DNA from: Leptidea sinapis
Lineage: Eukaryota > Arthropoda > Insecta > Lepidoptera > Pieridae
Length of the DNA stretch: 64,000 nucleotides
Assembly (NCBI RefSeq): GCF_905404315.1
Contig: NC_066310.1
Coordinates: 7,316,001-7,380,000 of the forward strand
Direction of reading: 5' to 3'
Shown here: positions 52,247-63,975 of the stretch, piece by piece
Numbering within the stretch: the first letter of the stretch is position 1
How the letters are laid out: every line of letters starts with the position of its first letter
Translations under genes and position numbers: made by a program
Notes under the pieces: generated by a model
Seen by the model: the letters and a program-made list of their open reading frames with translations, nothing else
Database searches by the model: none
What the model was told of the DNA's origin: nothing

Positions 52247-53492
52247 CAGAGGCGGCCTTACTCATAGCGAGGCTCCGGGCGGCAGGTCTTTGCGATGCCC
52301 TTCGTGAAAAGTAGGTCTGGTTGTTGGGTTTAGGTATTTCTCATGTTAGAGGAGAGATGCTAAAGTTATACACATAAATAAAATTGTAGTTTATTATATC
52401 TTACATTGAAAGATTTGCAAATACATTGATGATAAATTTGATTTTAGCGCCTTTTCCTAAGGCTTAATTCATCATTAATTAATGCATAATAATCTAATAT
52501 GAGCTACGTCATTTTCGAATGAAAGTATAGCAAGGCCTGACAGCTGAGCTTATGTTATCGAATTCCTCCAAGTATTTTTTTACAAGTTTAAGCCTCGAAT
52601 AGCTTTCAGAAGACGCAACTGTAATAGGCGTAGTATTTAGAAACAATAATTCTCAGGACTTCACGCTTCCGTTAATTTTTTCTTTTATGTATTTCAGCAC
52701 CGAGGCACTGTAGACATAATATGAAATCGAGGTGTCAAAAATATTTGCAAGTCGCTGCATTGCTTCAAAAGTTCACTATCACTGATTTCCTTTAATATCT
52801 TTATATTATACATGAAACCAAATGTGCTCTCATGATGTTTAAGAGCCTCAAACAAATACAGATTTTTCATTCCGGCAGTCACGGATTCACATAGACGCGG
52901 TTCGTGTTCTTGACTGGATAGCATTGACGGCGGCACCAGTGACCTCGTTGTTTTACTTAATGACAGCGGCGGCACCCATGATGATATGGAAGGAATTTTT
53001 TCAGTTGATCAGAACTAGCATCACTTTCAGTCAAAAAATGTTTTGTAGAGGTCTCTTGATCATCACTTGCTTTCTTTTGATAGCTTGTTTCCTTTTTGAA
53101 CTAACTGACTCAAATTTTCTACCGGAATCACGACCACGAGAACTCATTTCGTAAATGTTATAAGAACGTACAGTAACGATTTTGTAACTCATACTGCAAG
53201 CAAAATAATTCCGAGTGACAAGAGTTGAAGGACTGAATGAAACGCGGAGATTCCCTGAGCGACACAGGAGCAGAACATTATGACCTGACTAAGTATTTCG
53301 AGGCGCGATATTCAAGTATTATCTTTATTTTAATTAGCCGTTATGTAATAACCTTAATAAGTTATTAAAGATCAAACTCAAAAGTCTTAAATAAAAGAAA
53401 TATTGTTAAAAAATATATTTTTTTATATCCTGGGATGTTGCGCGAGGCCCCTGCAAGAGGCCCCGGGTCGCCACCCCCTAAGGCCGCCACTG
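52247..53492 (-). mobile_element. hAT-superfamily DNA transposon, internally deleted
   Basis: Terminal inverted repeats CAGAGGCGGCCTTA and (reverse) CAGTGGCGGCCTTA differ at one of 14 positions. ATTACAAT stands directly outside at 52239-52246 and 53493-53500, the 8-bp target duplication expected of hAT. On - the inside holds a start MSSRGRDSGRKFES and a piece with HHESTFGFMYNIKILKE, as in ZMYM1-like hAT transposases. Most of the transposase is missing and frames are broken, so it is non-autonomous. Confidence 0.88.
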
Positions 53493-53500
53493 ATTACAAT

Positions 53501-53800
53501 CTAAAAATTATATTTATGCTAAGTTACAAAGGGCTTATTACTGAGTTCATTATGACCTTTTAAGGTGACTACCGCATGCGAAAATATGTGTGAAATAGTT
53601 AAGTATATAAAATTAGTATTAATTTTAAAACAACCATTCTATGATCTAACGCAATTAGGAAATGAACAAAACCTAATAAACAAGTCAAGATTTACTAAAC
53701 AAATCAAGAATACATAACGTTAATGATTTATTTATAATATTCATATTATTGCGAAACCTTGGCAACGAATCTCTGAATAGGTTTAAGCATTTATAATCGT
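53501..53800. other. Short intergenic gap
   Basis: AT-rich; TTTATT at about 53728 could serve as a reversed poly(A) signal for the - strand ORF that follows. Nothing else seen. Confidence 0.35.
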
Positions 53801-54076
53801 TTATAATTTAGCATAATCGCGACACAAGTGAATTGATCCCCAAAATAGTTCTGCGACGTTTTTAAATTGGTTAGGTTTTTTTATACGGTTTATATGCAAT
53901 GCCTGTATCTGCATTAAAGGTGTTAATTCCTTATTTTCATTGTAAAAAAGTGCGAAATCTTCTCGATCGCATCCTTCAGGCCTGCGAACTGCTTTACCAG
54001 TAACATGTTTCTTTTTATTTTTATCTCCATGAAAAATACTATCCCTGTACATCAGATGTTTAGACCTTTCACCCAT
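53801..54076 (-). CDS. Uncharacterised 91-residue protein
   Basis: A complete ATG-to-TAA frame, basic at the start (FHGDKNKKKHVTGKAVRR), then PEGCDREDFALFYNENKEL, MQIQALHINRIKK and a final WGSIHLCRDYAKL. Composition is balanced, with no low complexity and no transposon motif, unlike chance ORFs nearby. No signal peptide or membrane segment. It starts about 500 bp from the CARD start in the opposite direction, so the two may share a promoter region. Family not recognised. It could be a full gene or the last or only coding exon of one. Confidence 0.5.
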   Translation of the reverse strand: MGERSKHLMYRDSIFHGDKNKKKHVTGKAVRRPEGCDREDFALFYNENKELTPLMQIQALHINRIKKPNQFKNVAELFWGSIHLCRDYAKL

Positions 54077-54389
54077 TTTGAAATTAATTAAACGCTACTC
54101 ATAGTATTTATTTTAATTTTGAGCACTCAGGATTTAGGAGACTCATAATATGAACCTGGAACAAAATATTATGTTTATTTATACATTAGAATTAGAAGAA
54201 GTAAGTACATAGTACAGAATCTTTTGCAGACATGGAAAATGTCGCAATAGTCTCACGGATCGTTCTACAAGCATTGGTTTGTAAGTTTGGCTAAAGCTCA
54301 AATAATTCTAATAATGAATGTTATTCTATTATCTGTTTCTAAAATAATTTCTAGTTGAAGTTGATTATGAATGGCCTATGGGGTAGAGA

Positions 54390-54578
54390 GGGGTGCGGGT
54401 GCAACTGCCATCCCGCCCCGCTCAGCCAATCGGTTTACTTCGGCTTCGTCTGTCGTCACTCAATGTAATTCAATTTCTGTCGCTCAGTTTGGTTCGGCCG
54501 CCGTTTTCCGTAGCGTAGTCGACAGGCCACTCGGCAGTCGGCAGTCGGCACTCGGCAGCTCGCAGCTGCTGTCGAGCC
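54390..54578 (+). promoter_or_regulatory. GC/CpG-richer promoter and 5' UTR of the CARD gene
   Basis: Clearly richer in GC and CpG than the flanks, with GTCGGCAGTCGGCA/CTCGGCAG repeats just before the ATG, no TATA box. Typical of a TATA-less insect promoter with 5' UTR. Confidence 0.45.
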
Positions 54579-54896
54579 ATGGATATGACGGTTGATGTTT
54601 GTGCGTACCTCGCACAACACAAGTCAACTTTATTCCGCGAAATATGTGACACAAATGTATTGGATGTGCTTGTAAAAAAGGGTTTATTCAGTGTTAATGA
54701 TCTAGAGGTTATTACCAGTGCGTCAAACGGTGAGAAATGTAATCAGTTCATAGAAGTTGTTAGTAAACAAAGTGGTGCTAAGTTGCAAGAGTTGTGTTCA
54801 GTGATAAATAATGAATGTCCAAAACTAGCGAAAGAACTAATGAATGATAGACGGAAGTATTTAATCAATGGTAAGAAATCGGACATCACACTGTAA
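54579..54896 (+). CDS. CARD-domain protein or first coding exon of one
   Basis: ATG at 54579 has a strong context (GCCATGG). The 105 residues are almost wholly one death-fold domain of the CARD type: AYLAQHKSTLFREI, VLDVLVKKGLFSVNDLEVIT, NQFIEVVSKQSGAKLQELC, CPKLAKELM, matching the helix 1 to 6 pattern of caspase and Apaf-1 CARDs. CARDs join proteins in apoptosis and immune complexes. At 54870 stands an excellent donor, ATG|GTAAGA, in phase 1, so the CARD may be exon 1 of a longer protein such as a Dronc-like caspase or Dark-like adaptor whose other exons lie beyond 64 kb. Without splicing, the frame stops at 54896 and an AATAAA follows at 55011. The exact gene is not identified. Confidence 0.65.
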   Translation: MDMTVDVCAYLAQHKSTLFREICDTNVLDVLVKKGLFSVNDLEVITSASNGEKCNQFIEVVSKQSGAKLQELCSVINNECPKLAKELMNDRRKYLINGKKSDITL

Positions 54897-55029
54897 ATTT
54901 AAGTAACTACCTTATTTATTTTCTTTTATGTAGGTACCTACTTTGATTGAGAATTTAATTATTATAGACTTTGTAGTTATGCGTAAGGCAGGCGGTCATA
55001 ACTCATTTCTAATAAAATATTATTTATTA

Positions 55030-55170
55030 TAACTTAATGTGTCTATTAATAAACGCAATGTAAAGTTAATCCAAGCTTAAAATCACTTCTCCATGTCATG
55101 TAATTCTGTAGTGACAAAGGTAACATAGATAGGTATACAAAAAGTTTTAAATTTGGAATAACTTCGCGTT
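55030..55170 (+). repeat. Dispersed repeat, uninterrupted copy (empty site)
   Basis: AACGCAATGTAAAGTTAATC and TGTCATGTAATTCTGTAGTG run together here, while at 17.8-18.1 kb a foldback element splits the same sequence. Confidence 0.7.
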
Positions 55171-55439
55171 TATTAATAGCACAGAATAGGTGTTAGGTAA
55201 CTGTTAAGTTACTTTTAATTAACACAGACTATTAATAATTATTCCTACTTGTCAGACATTTTAATGTATTTAAAACGATAGGTGTTCTCAACTGCTTTGC
55301 AAGAATGTAGGTACCTAACTACATGGTAACTACCCACATATTACAAGTTTTGATCGATGTTTCAAAATACGCATTGGTTACAAGTTTTCAAACTTACCTA
55401 TTGTTACCATTTATTAATTTGGAAAGTCCTAACAAAAAG

Positions 55440-55680
55440 GCTGAGTCCGGACTTTTTAGTTGACCTCGTTTAGATTTCGTTTCATGTAAATAGTAAAAGA
55501 CATACCTATTTTACGCCTATTAATGATAGGTAACATGTAGTTTTATTATTATTTTCAATATAATTAAAAATAAAATCCGGAGAAGTTAGAGAGCCGGGCA
55601 TTAGCAATGCAGACCAGAGTATAATTAAATTCCGCCGGACATGTCCGGATTAATCCGGACGGATGGTTACCCTAACAAAT
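55440..55680 (+). repeat. TCCGGA-repeat element, copy 1
   Basis: Starts GAGTCCGGACTTTTTAGTTG, CTCGTTTAGATTTCGTTTCA, and ends with GCCGGA, TCCGGA, TCCGGA spaced 10 bp apart (55634, 55644, 55654). Confidence 0.7.
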
Positions 55681-56360
55681 CGCAATATTTAATAATTATG
55701 GCTACCTACATATTATATTATAATCCCTATGAGCTTAAATGTCCAAACATTATCTGCTCTATTTCGTGGATTTGGTATATCTCTTTCAAACATACATAAA
55801 AAATAATATTGACATTATACCTACAAGGTACCTTTACGATATATATTATTATGTTACAAATTCAGGGCTTTAGTCTTCTTTCATTTGACCAGAAAATCGG
55901 GATGCGCATTTTTGAAGGTACCTATTTAAAATATGACATATAGGTACGTAATGGGTAGGTATATATCGAGATGGTAAGGTTGGTAGTTTATTTCATGCAT
56001 GTTGGAATGCAGTGGAAAAATCGTGAAAAATGGGTATAAAATACAACATGCAGGTTCTGCTTAGAGACGAAGGAATCGGCTGTGCATTACCTTATTACCT
56101 TTGCTTATGCAAACCACTAAATACCTATGCGCAGACGAAGTACCTAACTATAGGTTGTAGGCATGTATCTATTTACCTACGTAGGGCGGAATAATATGCA
56201 GCCAGAATAGATACAACCCACAGCTGCCCCAATTTTCTGGAACATTATTATTAATGTTTTAGATTGATATAATATACTGATTATTTCTTTTTACTATAAT
56301 ATTGCTATCTATCTCGAACGGTAAAGAACGGTAAGTGTTCTTCAAGGGGAGTAGGAGTAT
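55681..56360. other. Intergenic, no gene recognised
   Basis: Many GGTACCTA/TAGGTACC-like short motifs; no ORF or transposon recognised. Confidence 0.35.
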
Positions 56361-56364
56361 AATA

Positions 56365-56650
56365 AGAAATAGAAGGCTTCATAAGATCCATAATAGCTTT
56401 AAGGGTAAATGTATACAGCTGAATATCTAAGTGATCGGACAGCCTGGGACTAGGTTATGATTATTTATTGTACAATTTTTTGTATAATTTTTACTAAAAG
56501 AGCGCAGTAAAACAATCCTGGGAGAGTTTCTCGCGCCGCTTCTTCACTCTAATAGCGACATTTGTTTCCGGAGCGGTGGTAGTGTTAGAAATGACATAAA
56601 AAAGAATTCTAAATGAATCAATTTTGAGAAAATAAATGAATATTTTGCCT
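56365..56650 (+). mobile_element. LINE-B 3' tail, internally deleted
   Basis: AAGGGTAAATGTATACA is joined directly to GCTGAATATCTAAGTGATCG, skipping about 80 bp present at 18740-18850. Confidence 0.7.
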
Positions 56651-57420
56651 TTTAATAAGAAATACAACTTTAAATATTATGTTTAGTGTATAATTTACTA
56701 GTTTTATTAACGCTTAACGAGCTGTAAACAGCTCGGTGTCATTGAATAGTTTTCAGCGCGCCTAAAGCAACTAACACTTCAAAAATAATTCACTATACTA
56801 TAATATATGACTCTTTATAAATCAGGACAATACAACCAACAATACAAACCTAACTAAAAGCAATATAACTGATTGAAAAATTGCATTCAGACTGTCAAAA
56901 GAAGGGGAGCTACTCAAACAATGTAATGTGCCTAGATATTGTGATAACTACGCCAAACAAAAATATACTTTAATGGATTAAAGTAGGGTGTAAAATTGCG
57001 GTGGGTTTTCAATGATAAGTAATTCACGTATGCGGGTCCAATTGAGCTTGCCTATAAAATATCCACAAACTATAATTGATCAATTAAGTTATTTTTTGGG
57101 AAGTTGTTGTAATTATAATAATTTATGTTAAAATGTATATATTCTTAATATAATATGTACTGTATATTATATTAGAGATGTGCTGACTATGGGATGGGCT
57201 CTTTGATATGACCAACTAGTCGGCCAAGCCGATCATTGACATTGAGCGTACTAGAGAAGCTGTCGTACACGCAAAAGACTTGCGCCATTCTTGTAAGAGT
57301 TTTTTGAGAGTTTAAATATTACAGTTCCCTACAGATCAAATCGTAAGTTCCCTACTAATCTACTACTTAAATAACTGAAACATGCAGCGCTAGAAAGCGC
57401 TTATAGGATCATATCATAAT
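56651..57420. other. Intergenic, no gene recognised
   Basis: AT-rich. GCGCGCCTAAAGCAACTAAC at about 56756 hints at the 42.9-kb repeat. Confidence 0.3.
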
Positions 57421-58375
57421 TTTTAACCGACTTCAAAAAGGAAGCGGTTATCAATTCGGTCGGTATTTTTTTTATGTACTCTGAGATTTATGATCCGATT
57501 TACGTAATGTTTTTTTTTATATAATTTTTATAATAATACATTTAACAATAATAGCCTATGTGTTATTCAGATGGGTAAGCTATATTATTATTGTAAAGAT
57601 TCATCAAAATCCACCTTCGCACGACACACGCCACAAATTAGGATATCATCCCCACCATCTGGATGTGTGGCGGTCCTCCACAGTGCGGTTTTTTTTTTGA
57701 TGCGAAATAGATGCCATGTGGTCCCATAAATTTTTTACATAGTTTGGCCCAGTAGTTTTCATTTTATGAACATTTTCGTCTACCTGGACGACATAATTGT
57801 GTTCCGTGAACGCCTTTTTTTGGAGTTTTCATTCAGGTTGATTATATATTATTATTAACTGACACTTAAACGTAAAAAATACAAAAAAAACTACGTTTTA
57901 AAAACCGACTTCAAAAACTGAAAAGTATCAAATAACTAAAAATTATCTTAACTTCCAAGATAAATTAATTATTCAAACAAAACAAACTAAAAATTTAATT
58001 TAATACACCTCGTATGCAAACCTTTACCTTTAATATTAATAAAATACTATTATTTGTATGTGCTACATATTAATAGCTTTGAAGTCGGTGCCAAGCCAAA
58101 TGTAATAAAGGTACCTACACTCGCCACGCGTGACTTTTAGCGGGATAGCTTCCTCTAGAATAAAACAACCCAAGCGGGCAGACAACCTGAATAATTACAG
58201 TAAGTAATTATTTTGTTTAGGGCTTGGTACTGACTTAAAACCTATCAATAGGGAGCACATATAATAATAATATAAACAATATTAAAGGTAAAGGTTGAGA
58301 AAAAGAGGTGTATTAAATTAAATTTATAGTTATTTGATACCTTTCAGTTTTTGAAGTCGGTTTTATTAATAAATT
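57421..58375. mobile_element. AACCGACTTC element, composite foldback
   Basis: AACCGACTTCAAAAAGG starts at 57425. About 200 bp at 57898-58105 are complemented at 58223-58372 (AACCGACTTCAAAAACTGAA and its reverse). The same family occurs singly at 59.8-60.2 kb. No ORF. Confidence 0.65.
57603..57695 (+). mobile_element. LINE-A short fragment inside the foldback element
   Basis: ATCCACCTTCGCACGACACA, ATTAGGATATCATCCCCACC and TGTGTGGCGGTCCTCCACAG match the LINE-A ORF2 end. Confidence 0.75.
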
Positions 58376-58734
58376 AAGCCACGTATAGCCACCATAACAC
58401 GTTCAATTTACGTTTGAATGTCCTTGACTTTTAGTTGTGGTTTGTGAGCTATTTAAACACTATCTCAATACATATTTTGGACTAAAAGCAGCATTCAGAT
58501 GTGTGCTTTTAACTTGGCATATACCTACTAAGTGACTTGACTACAACTGGCCTTAACTCGTGTATACTGTATATCCCCTTTTTTTATTGTTCTTAATAGG
58601 GATGGTGACGCTCTCATGTAAGTAACTAGTTTCTAATTACCAATATGTAGATATCGGAAATATGCAGTCAGTATTTTTAAAAAGTATTAAATAGGAAATA
58701 CAAATTATAATTACTTAATATTTAACTTTTTGAC

Positions 58735-58850
58735 GAACATCACCAGAATAGGCTTGACGAGGGCAGCGCAGGACCGATCCTCATGGCGATCTTTGGGGGA
58801 GGCCTTTGACCAGCAGTGGACGTCTTCCGGCTGAAATGACGAAACTTTTC
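58735..58850 (+). mobile_element. RTE-like LINE C-terminal fragment
   Basis: On + it reads RAAQDRSSWRSLGEAFDQQW, the RTE C-terminus seen also at 15.3 kb. Confidence 0.7.
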
Positions 58851-59788
58851 GAAAATCTTGTACAATATAATTATGGTCATAATAATAATGAAATTGTATC
58901 AATGTAAGAAATCTAAGTACTCTACTGTTTCCGGGCGTAAGTAGCGCGGGTACGAGTAACTCGCGATCTATGGATACGATATTGAGTTATTGAACGTTTG
59001 TCAATGATTTGCTATATTCGTGTGATAATGTTTTTTTTTCATTAAATTAATTAGTCATATTCCGACACTCCATGTAGGGTTGCCAATTTTTTTCTAGAAA
59101 AACTAGAGTAGGTATGTTTGATTTCAGTGTGAATACATAATTATGGATACAGACAAATACAGTGAATGATTTGTAAAATGTGTTATTATTTCAAACGTCG
59201 GCGTTATAACCCAGTAACTTCTAATACGTAAATGTTTATACAAATTATATTCGCAATGCAAGCATTTCACTCAATCAACTTAGCTGAAGGGGGCGGGGTA
59301 CTGATTGTTTTGTTGCTGATCACGACTTATCGTAATTGGTGAGGTAGTAATGACAACATATTGTAAACATAAGTTACTGGCTGCATTGGATTTACATACA
59401 TACAAAAGATAAAGTGGTATTTAAAAGCGTTCACCCTCTATTAAGCATCTAATGGTCAGTGACTAATCGACGACTCTAAATACAGCCGATACTCTAGTCG
59501 ATACATAATAAGCTACAACTTCTATCCTTTACTTTACCCAACAACCTTTCTGCTCGGTTGTGTGTGATACAGCATTCTTGCTTCCAAAGAGTCTAGATCA
59601 GCTTATAGTGTAGCATGTAAAATAACGTCTCGACGCGCCTGATCTCCACAACGATCTGTTACGGTTGTAATGTATACCTGACAACTATCTCCGTCCGTAA
59701 CCGAAATCATAAACCTTTTGTTGTTCCTTTGTCTCGCAATGTTGCCCGTGGTCGCCAATACCGCGCACCCTCTCCATGTGAAATGCAT

Positions 59789-60168
59789 GCTTTTTAACCG
59801 TCTTCACAAAGGAAGAGGTTCTCAATTCGATTGGTATTTATTTTATGTATACAGTACACCGATTACGCTGAGATTTATGAACGATTTACGTGATTCTTCT
59901 CTACTTTGATGCGGTTAGTTAATAGTTGTCATTTGGTCCCATAAAAGTTCAAATTCATGTGCCACCTATTCATTGATTTGAAGACGGTGCCAAGCAAAAG
60001 GTTTATAATATTAAGTTATATTTTGTTTAGGGTTTGGCAACGACTTTAAACTTATCAGTAGGTAGCACATACAAATAATAGTATTTTATTAATATAAGAG
60101 GTATTATGCAGATAGGTTATTTTATACTTTTTAGTTTTTGAAGCCGGTTTTCTTAAACGTAGTTTTTT
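59789..60168 (+). mobile_element. AACCGACTTC element, single copy
   Basis: AACCGTCTTCACAAAGGAAG at the start and TTTTTGAAGCCGGTTTT at the end are inverted termini; the interior matches parts of the 57.4-58.4 kb element (GGTGCCAAGC; AGGTAGCACATA). Confidence 0.6.
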
Positions 60169-60169
60169 T

Positions 60170-61880
60170 ACCAATTCTAATGCAAGTGCATTTTAGACTA
60201 CATTACTTGCGATAGAGATACTAGTATAATATAGAGTAATATTTTATTTTAGAGAACGGTTGGCAACCCTAACTCCTATCTAAAGTCTCAGATTGGCGGG
60301 CACAGTACGAATTGACCGGGATCGTATCGCATTACACGAGGTCTTAAGCCTTGTTTAATTATGTTTTATGTTGCCTTATGTAATTATGTTTCTGTCGTAC
60401 AAACGATCTCAATGTAATGAAAATGGTAAAACATGTTCATAACTAGACTGGTTAGGTAAGCTTTCTTTACAAAGCATTGATAACGTTCTGTTCAAATTAT
60501 TTACACTGGTTCAGGGCTGGCATACACAATGAAACGCTAAGGGATTAGGGTTGTTAACATTAAATAAACATATTATAAAGAATTCTATACTGGGTGGCCG
60601 AGAAGTTGACGTAATTTGAATTTGGCTCATTTTATTGGCCAATGTTTTGGGAAGTTTTTAAAAAATAGTTAGAAGCCACAGGCTCCTAATTTTTTTTTTG
60701 ATACCTTGAACATTTTCATGAAAATTCATGAAAAAGCTAAAGAGCTGGAGCAGTTATCTTGAACTTACGACTCAATTCTAATCTAGGTCCGCATTGTCTA
60801 AGCTATTCATAGTTTCTTATGTGGTTATTGCAACTGTAGTTAATAAATATCAACAATAAAATTAACTAAAAGTGTTCAAAAAAATTAGGTGAAAAAAGCG
60901 AATAAAAGGGGGAAAAATTATTATTTCCTAAACTACGCAAAATCGTAGAACATACATAGGTGATGCGGATACTCATCACCATGAGGCTTTCTATTATAGC
61001 ATTCTATCTAATACCATTCGATCACGTACGAGGCAGATACGAAAGGTCTGTGCCATCGGACAAGATATAATACTTAATTTGTATACCTAATTGAGCTTTT
61101 TAATACTGTAAGTAAAAGGAACATGATTTTTTTAGTTTATTGGAAGCCATTTTGGATTTTGGTATCTTTTATTTATAGTGGAAATAGCTATGCGAATATA
61201 TCGTGAGTAACCGTAATAGTAATAACTATGAAGAAATTCCACGATGATTAAGGTTTAAATACATAATACGAATTGTATAACTACTTTATAACTAAAAATA
61301 AGTTGTAGTTTATTAGATGCAGACAGAGGTACCCATTTTACTCGTGTAAACGAGAATAAAATTTTTAGAATTGGATTTACTCAAATTATAAGAATACTAA
61401 AACATTATAAAATCACCGCAGTGTCGTGACTTTTCACGAAACCAAAATCCAAACCGCCATGGATTGCAATTGACAGCCCTACTCTAGTCTGGCAACTGGC
61501 AAGGGCAACCCTTCCTTTGTCCCGCCATAAAAAAGTACGTCGAACTTTGTCCCTGACGGAATGCGTGACGGCTTTTGTTCACTTCTTGGAAGGTAGATAT
61601 ATTTACCAAAAGCGATAATCCGACAAATACTATTGCGGCTAGTTTCCGATAAAGTTTAACTCATTTTAAGGGTTCAATACTTTATACCCTATTACTCACA
61701 CGCCGCTATCTGGAAAAGAAAACCTTTTCACATTCATAAGCATAATTTCCTTGATCTAAAGAATAAAGTGAAATTGATTTGATTTGATCTATCCATCTGC
61801 GTGCGAACTTCCAGGACGAGAATACATTAATTCAAAGAAATGCGTAGACCTTCCAAAAAGGGACGTAATTAATTTTGTTT
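60170..61880. other. Intergenic, no gene recognised
   Basis: TACTGGGTGGCCGAGAAGTT at 60589 could begin a small DNA element but no partner end was found. Otherwise nothing seen. Confidence 0.3.
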
Positions 61881-61884
61881 TTCA

Positions 61885-61960
61885 GGAGAAGGTGGGTGTC
61901 AGTGTTCATTTAACATCAGGTGACCAGTACGCTCGCTTGCCCCCTCTACCATAAAAAAAA
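61885..61960 (+). mobile_element. LINE-A 3' end, very short
   Basis: CATTTAACATCAGGTGACCA and TCTACCATAAAAAAAA are the terminal 3' block with A tail. Confidence 0.65.
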
Positions 61961-62060
61961 CCTACGTAGTGGTATATCCTATATGATTGTACGGAACCTT
62001 TCGTATGTGACCGCATTTAACTATTTTTTGAATACTAAAAACCTACTTTTAATAAATTAA

Positions 62061-62196
62061 AACTGTACTTCGTGTGGCCTGTCAGTGTGACCACGACGGA
62101 CATAAAATCATTGAACCAACGGTAAAATAAAAATCAATTTTACTACCTAATGTCTAAAATTTATGTAACTTACACGAAGTACAGTTTTACTTTTAA
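62061..62196. repeat. Small foldback element
   Basis: AAAACTGTACTTCGTGT and its complement ACACGAAGTACAGTTTT lie about 100 bp apart. Confidence 0.7.
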
Positions 62197-63765
62197 ACGT
62201 TTTATTTTATATGTGATACCTACGTTTTTCAAAAAAAACTTTATTTAAATATTACAATGTAGAATCGAAACACTCGACAAACAATCGACATATCATAATA
62301 AAAACAATGATTGCAAGTCTCTCTCAAGTTGTACACGTGCTAAGTGTTCGAAGTGAAAGTAAATTCGAATCAAGTTTATTTATACTTACGTATTTTTATG
62401 ATTTATTACATTTTCTGTTTAAACTTAGTTGAAACGCTTGAGTATTTTTGATGATTCACTCTGAATATATTGTATTTTCAAGAAATTCTTAAATTGCGAA
62501 GCTAAACATTGTCATGTTTCTTGCCGCTTTTTCTCAAGCTCATCTTTTCCTATGTGGTCGTGATTGGTAAAATGTATTAAAAGTATATTTTTTGACCTCC
62601 ATGACATGTAAATAATTTTTTATTTTGATCACAGATTCTAACAGTGAGGATTTTTGGTCTCATATTAATTATATTCTCATAGTAAGGAGGATTTCAACAA
62701 CCATCACCTATCTATTAGTCAAGATGCCTTATAGCTTTCTGTAGATTTTAAAGAAAAATTGAACTCTTTCTTTGCCAAGTCACTTTTTCTCTGGAAATGT
62801 TGCTCAAAGGAATGAAATCAGTATTGTGACTTTCGGATTCAGACTTATTACCATTGTGAAATCAAAAAGCAAGTAACTTCCTGGCTCTTGATTGCATCTT
62901 GTTCATGCCTGACTGGTGTTATCTTGTTCAATTATAAATCAGAAACCGCTCTTAGCCGCAAAAACAGAACCTGAATTGGAAATAGCTATGACAACAGTAA
63001 CGCTAAAAAAGTACGTCTAGATTCTTGAGTAAGTGTTTAATTATGAAATTGCCGCTTTGACGTACCTACTGACTACTTTGGATTAAACTAAAACCTCCTT
63101 GGTTTCACGTGACAGCTACAGATCATTCTAAGTGTAATTAAAAAACGTACATCACTGGATTGTTTGACTTTCAGTTAATTTTTCATTCAGATTTGAAAGT
63201 TATCATTGACTTTGAAGATTTGCGTCATTTTTCTATACGAGTTCCGGCATGGAAGTATAGCAGAAGAAACACCTCGGAATGTTTATTTATTCAAACGCTA
63301 TTTATTCATACCAAATGTTAAGTCTTTTCACCCTGTGGTTCCAGAGATATCTTAATGAGTTAATATATAGGTGGAAATCTCTTAACAGCTAAAAAAGTTA
63401 TTAAATTCTAAACTTTTAATCTATGAATTTAGTACAGTGTGTAGGTATGCACGAATACAATGTTACAAAAGCAACCAGCACCGAAACATTTGCGGTCTTT
63501 TGTCACAAATCTGACTGACCTTGACACCAAATGATTCATGTTCAATACCTACCCACTGCTGTCGTTGTCGGACATAATTTATCACCGTCAGTTTTTTGTG
63601 TACCCATAGAATTCTAAATAAGAAGTTACTAGAAGTGACATAGCCTTTCTGACCTGACCATTATTATCTTTATATTCCGTGACATAGCGGCTTTAAAGAA
63701 GTCGATTGGCGATCACAGGTGGGGTAACCTTTTAGTAATTTGAATAGTCCTGTCAAAACGCCTGA
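62197..63765. other. Intergenic, no gene recognised
   Basis: No ORF over 60 codons, no recognised repeat. It may be intron if the CARD gene continues to the right. Confidence 0.35.
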
Positions 63766-63769
63766 CATT

Positions 63770-63975
63770 TCTATAAAAGTCCGTCCTTTTTAGTTGTTCT
63801 CGTTTAGATTTCGTTTCTTATAAAGATGAAATACTTATTTGATATTAGTTTATACGTAGTTTTATTACTGTATTCCATCAAATTAAAAATAATCATCTAT
63901 CAGCCGGAATTCTGTACTAGAGTAAAAGTCCGGACATGTCCGGATTAATCCGGACGGATGGTGACTCTAGTCACA
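63770..63975 (+). repeat. TCCGGA-repeat element, copy 2
   Basis: CTCGTTTAGATTTCGTTTCT and three TCCGGA hexamers at 63929, 63939 and 63949; same orientation as the 55.5-kb copy. Confidence 0.72.
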
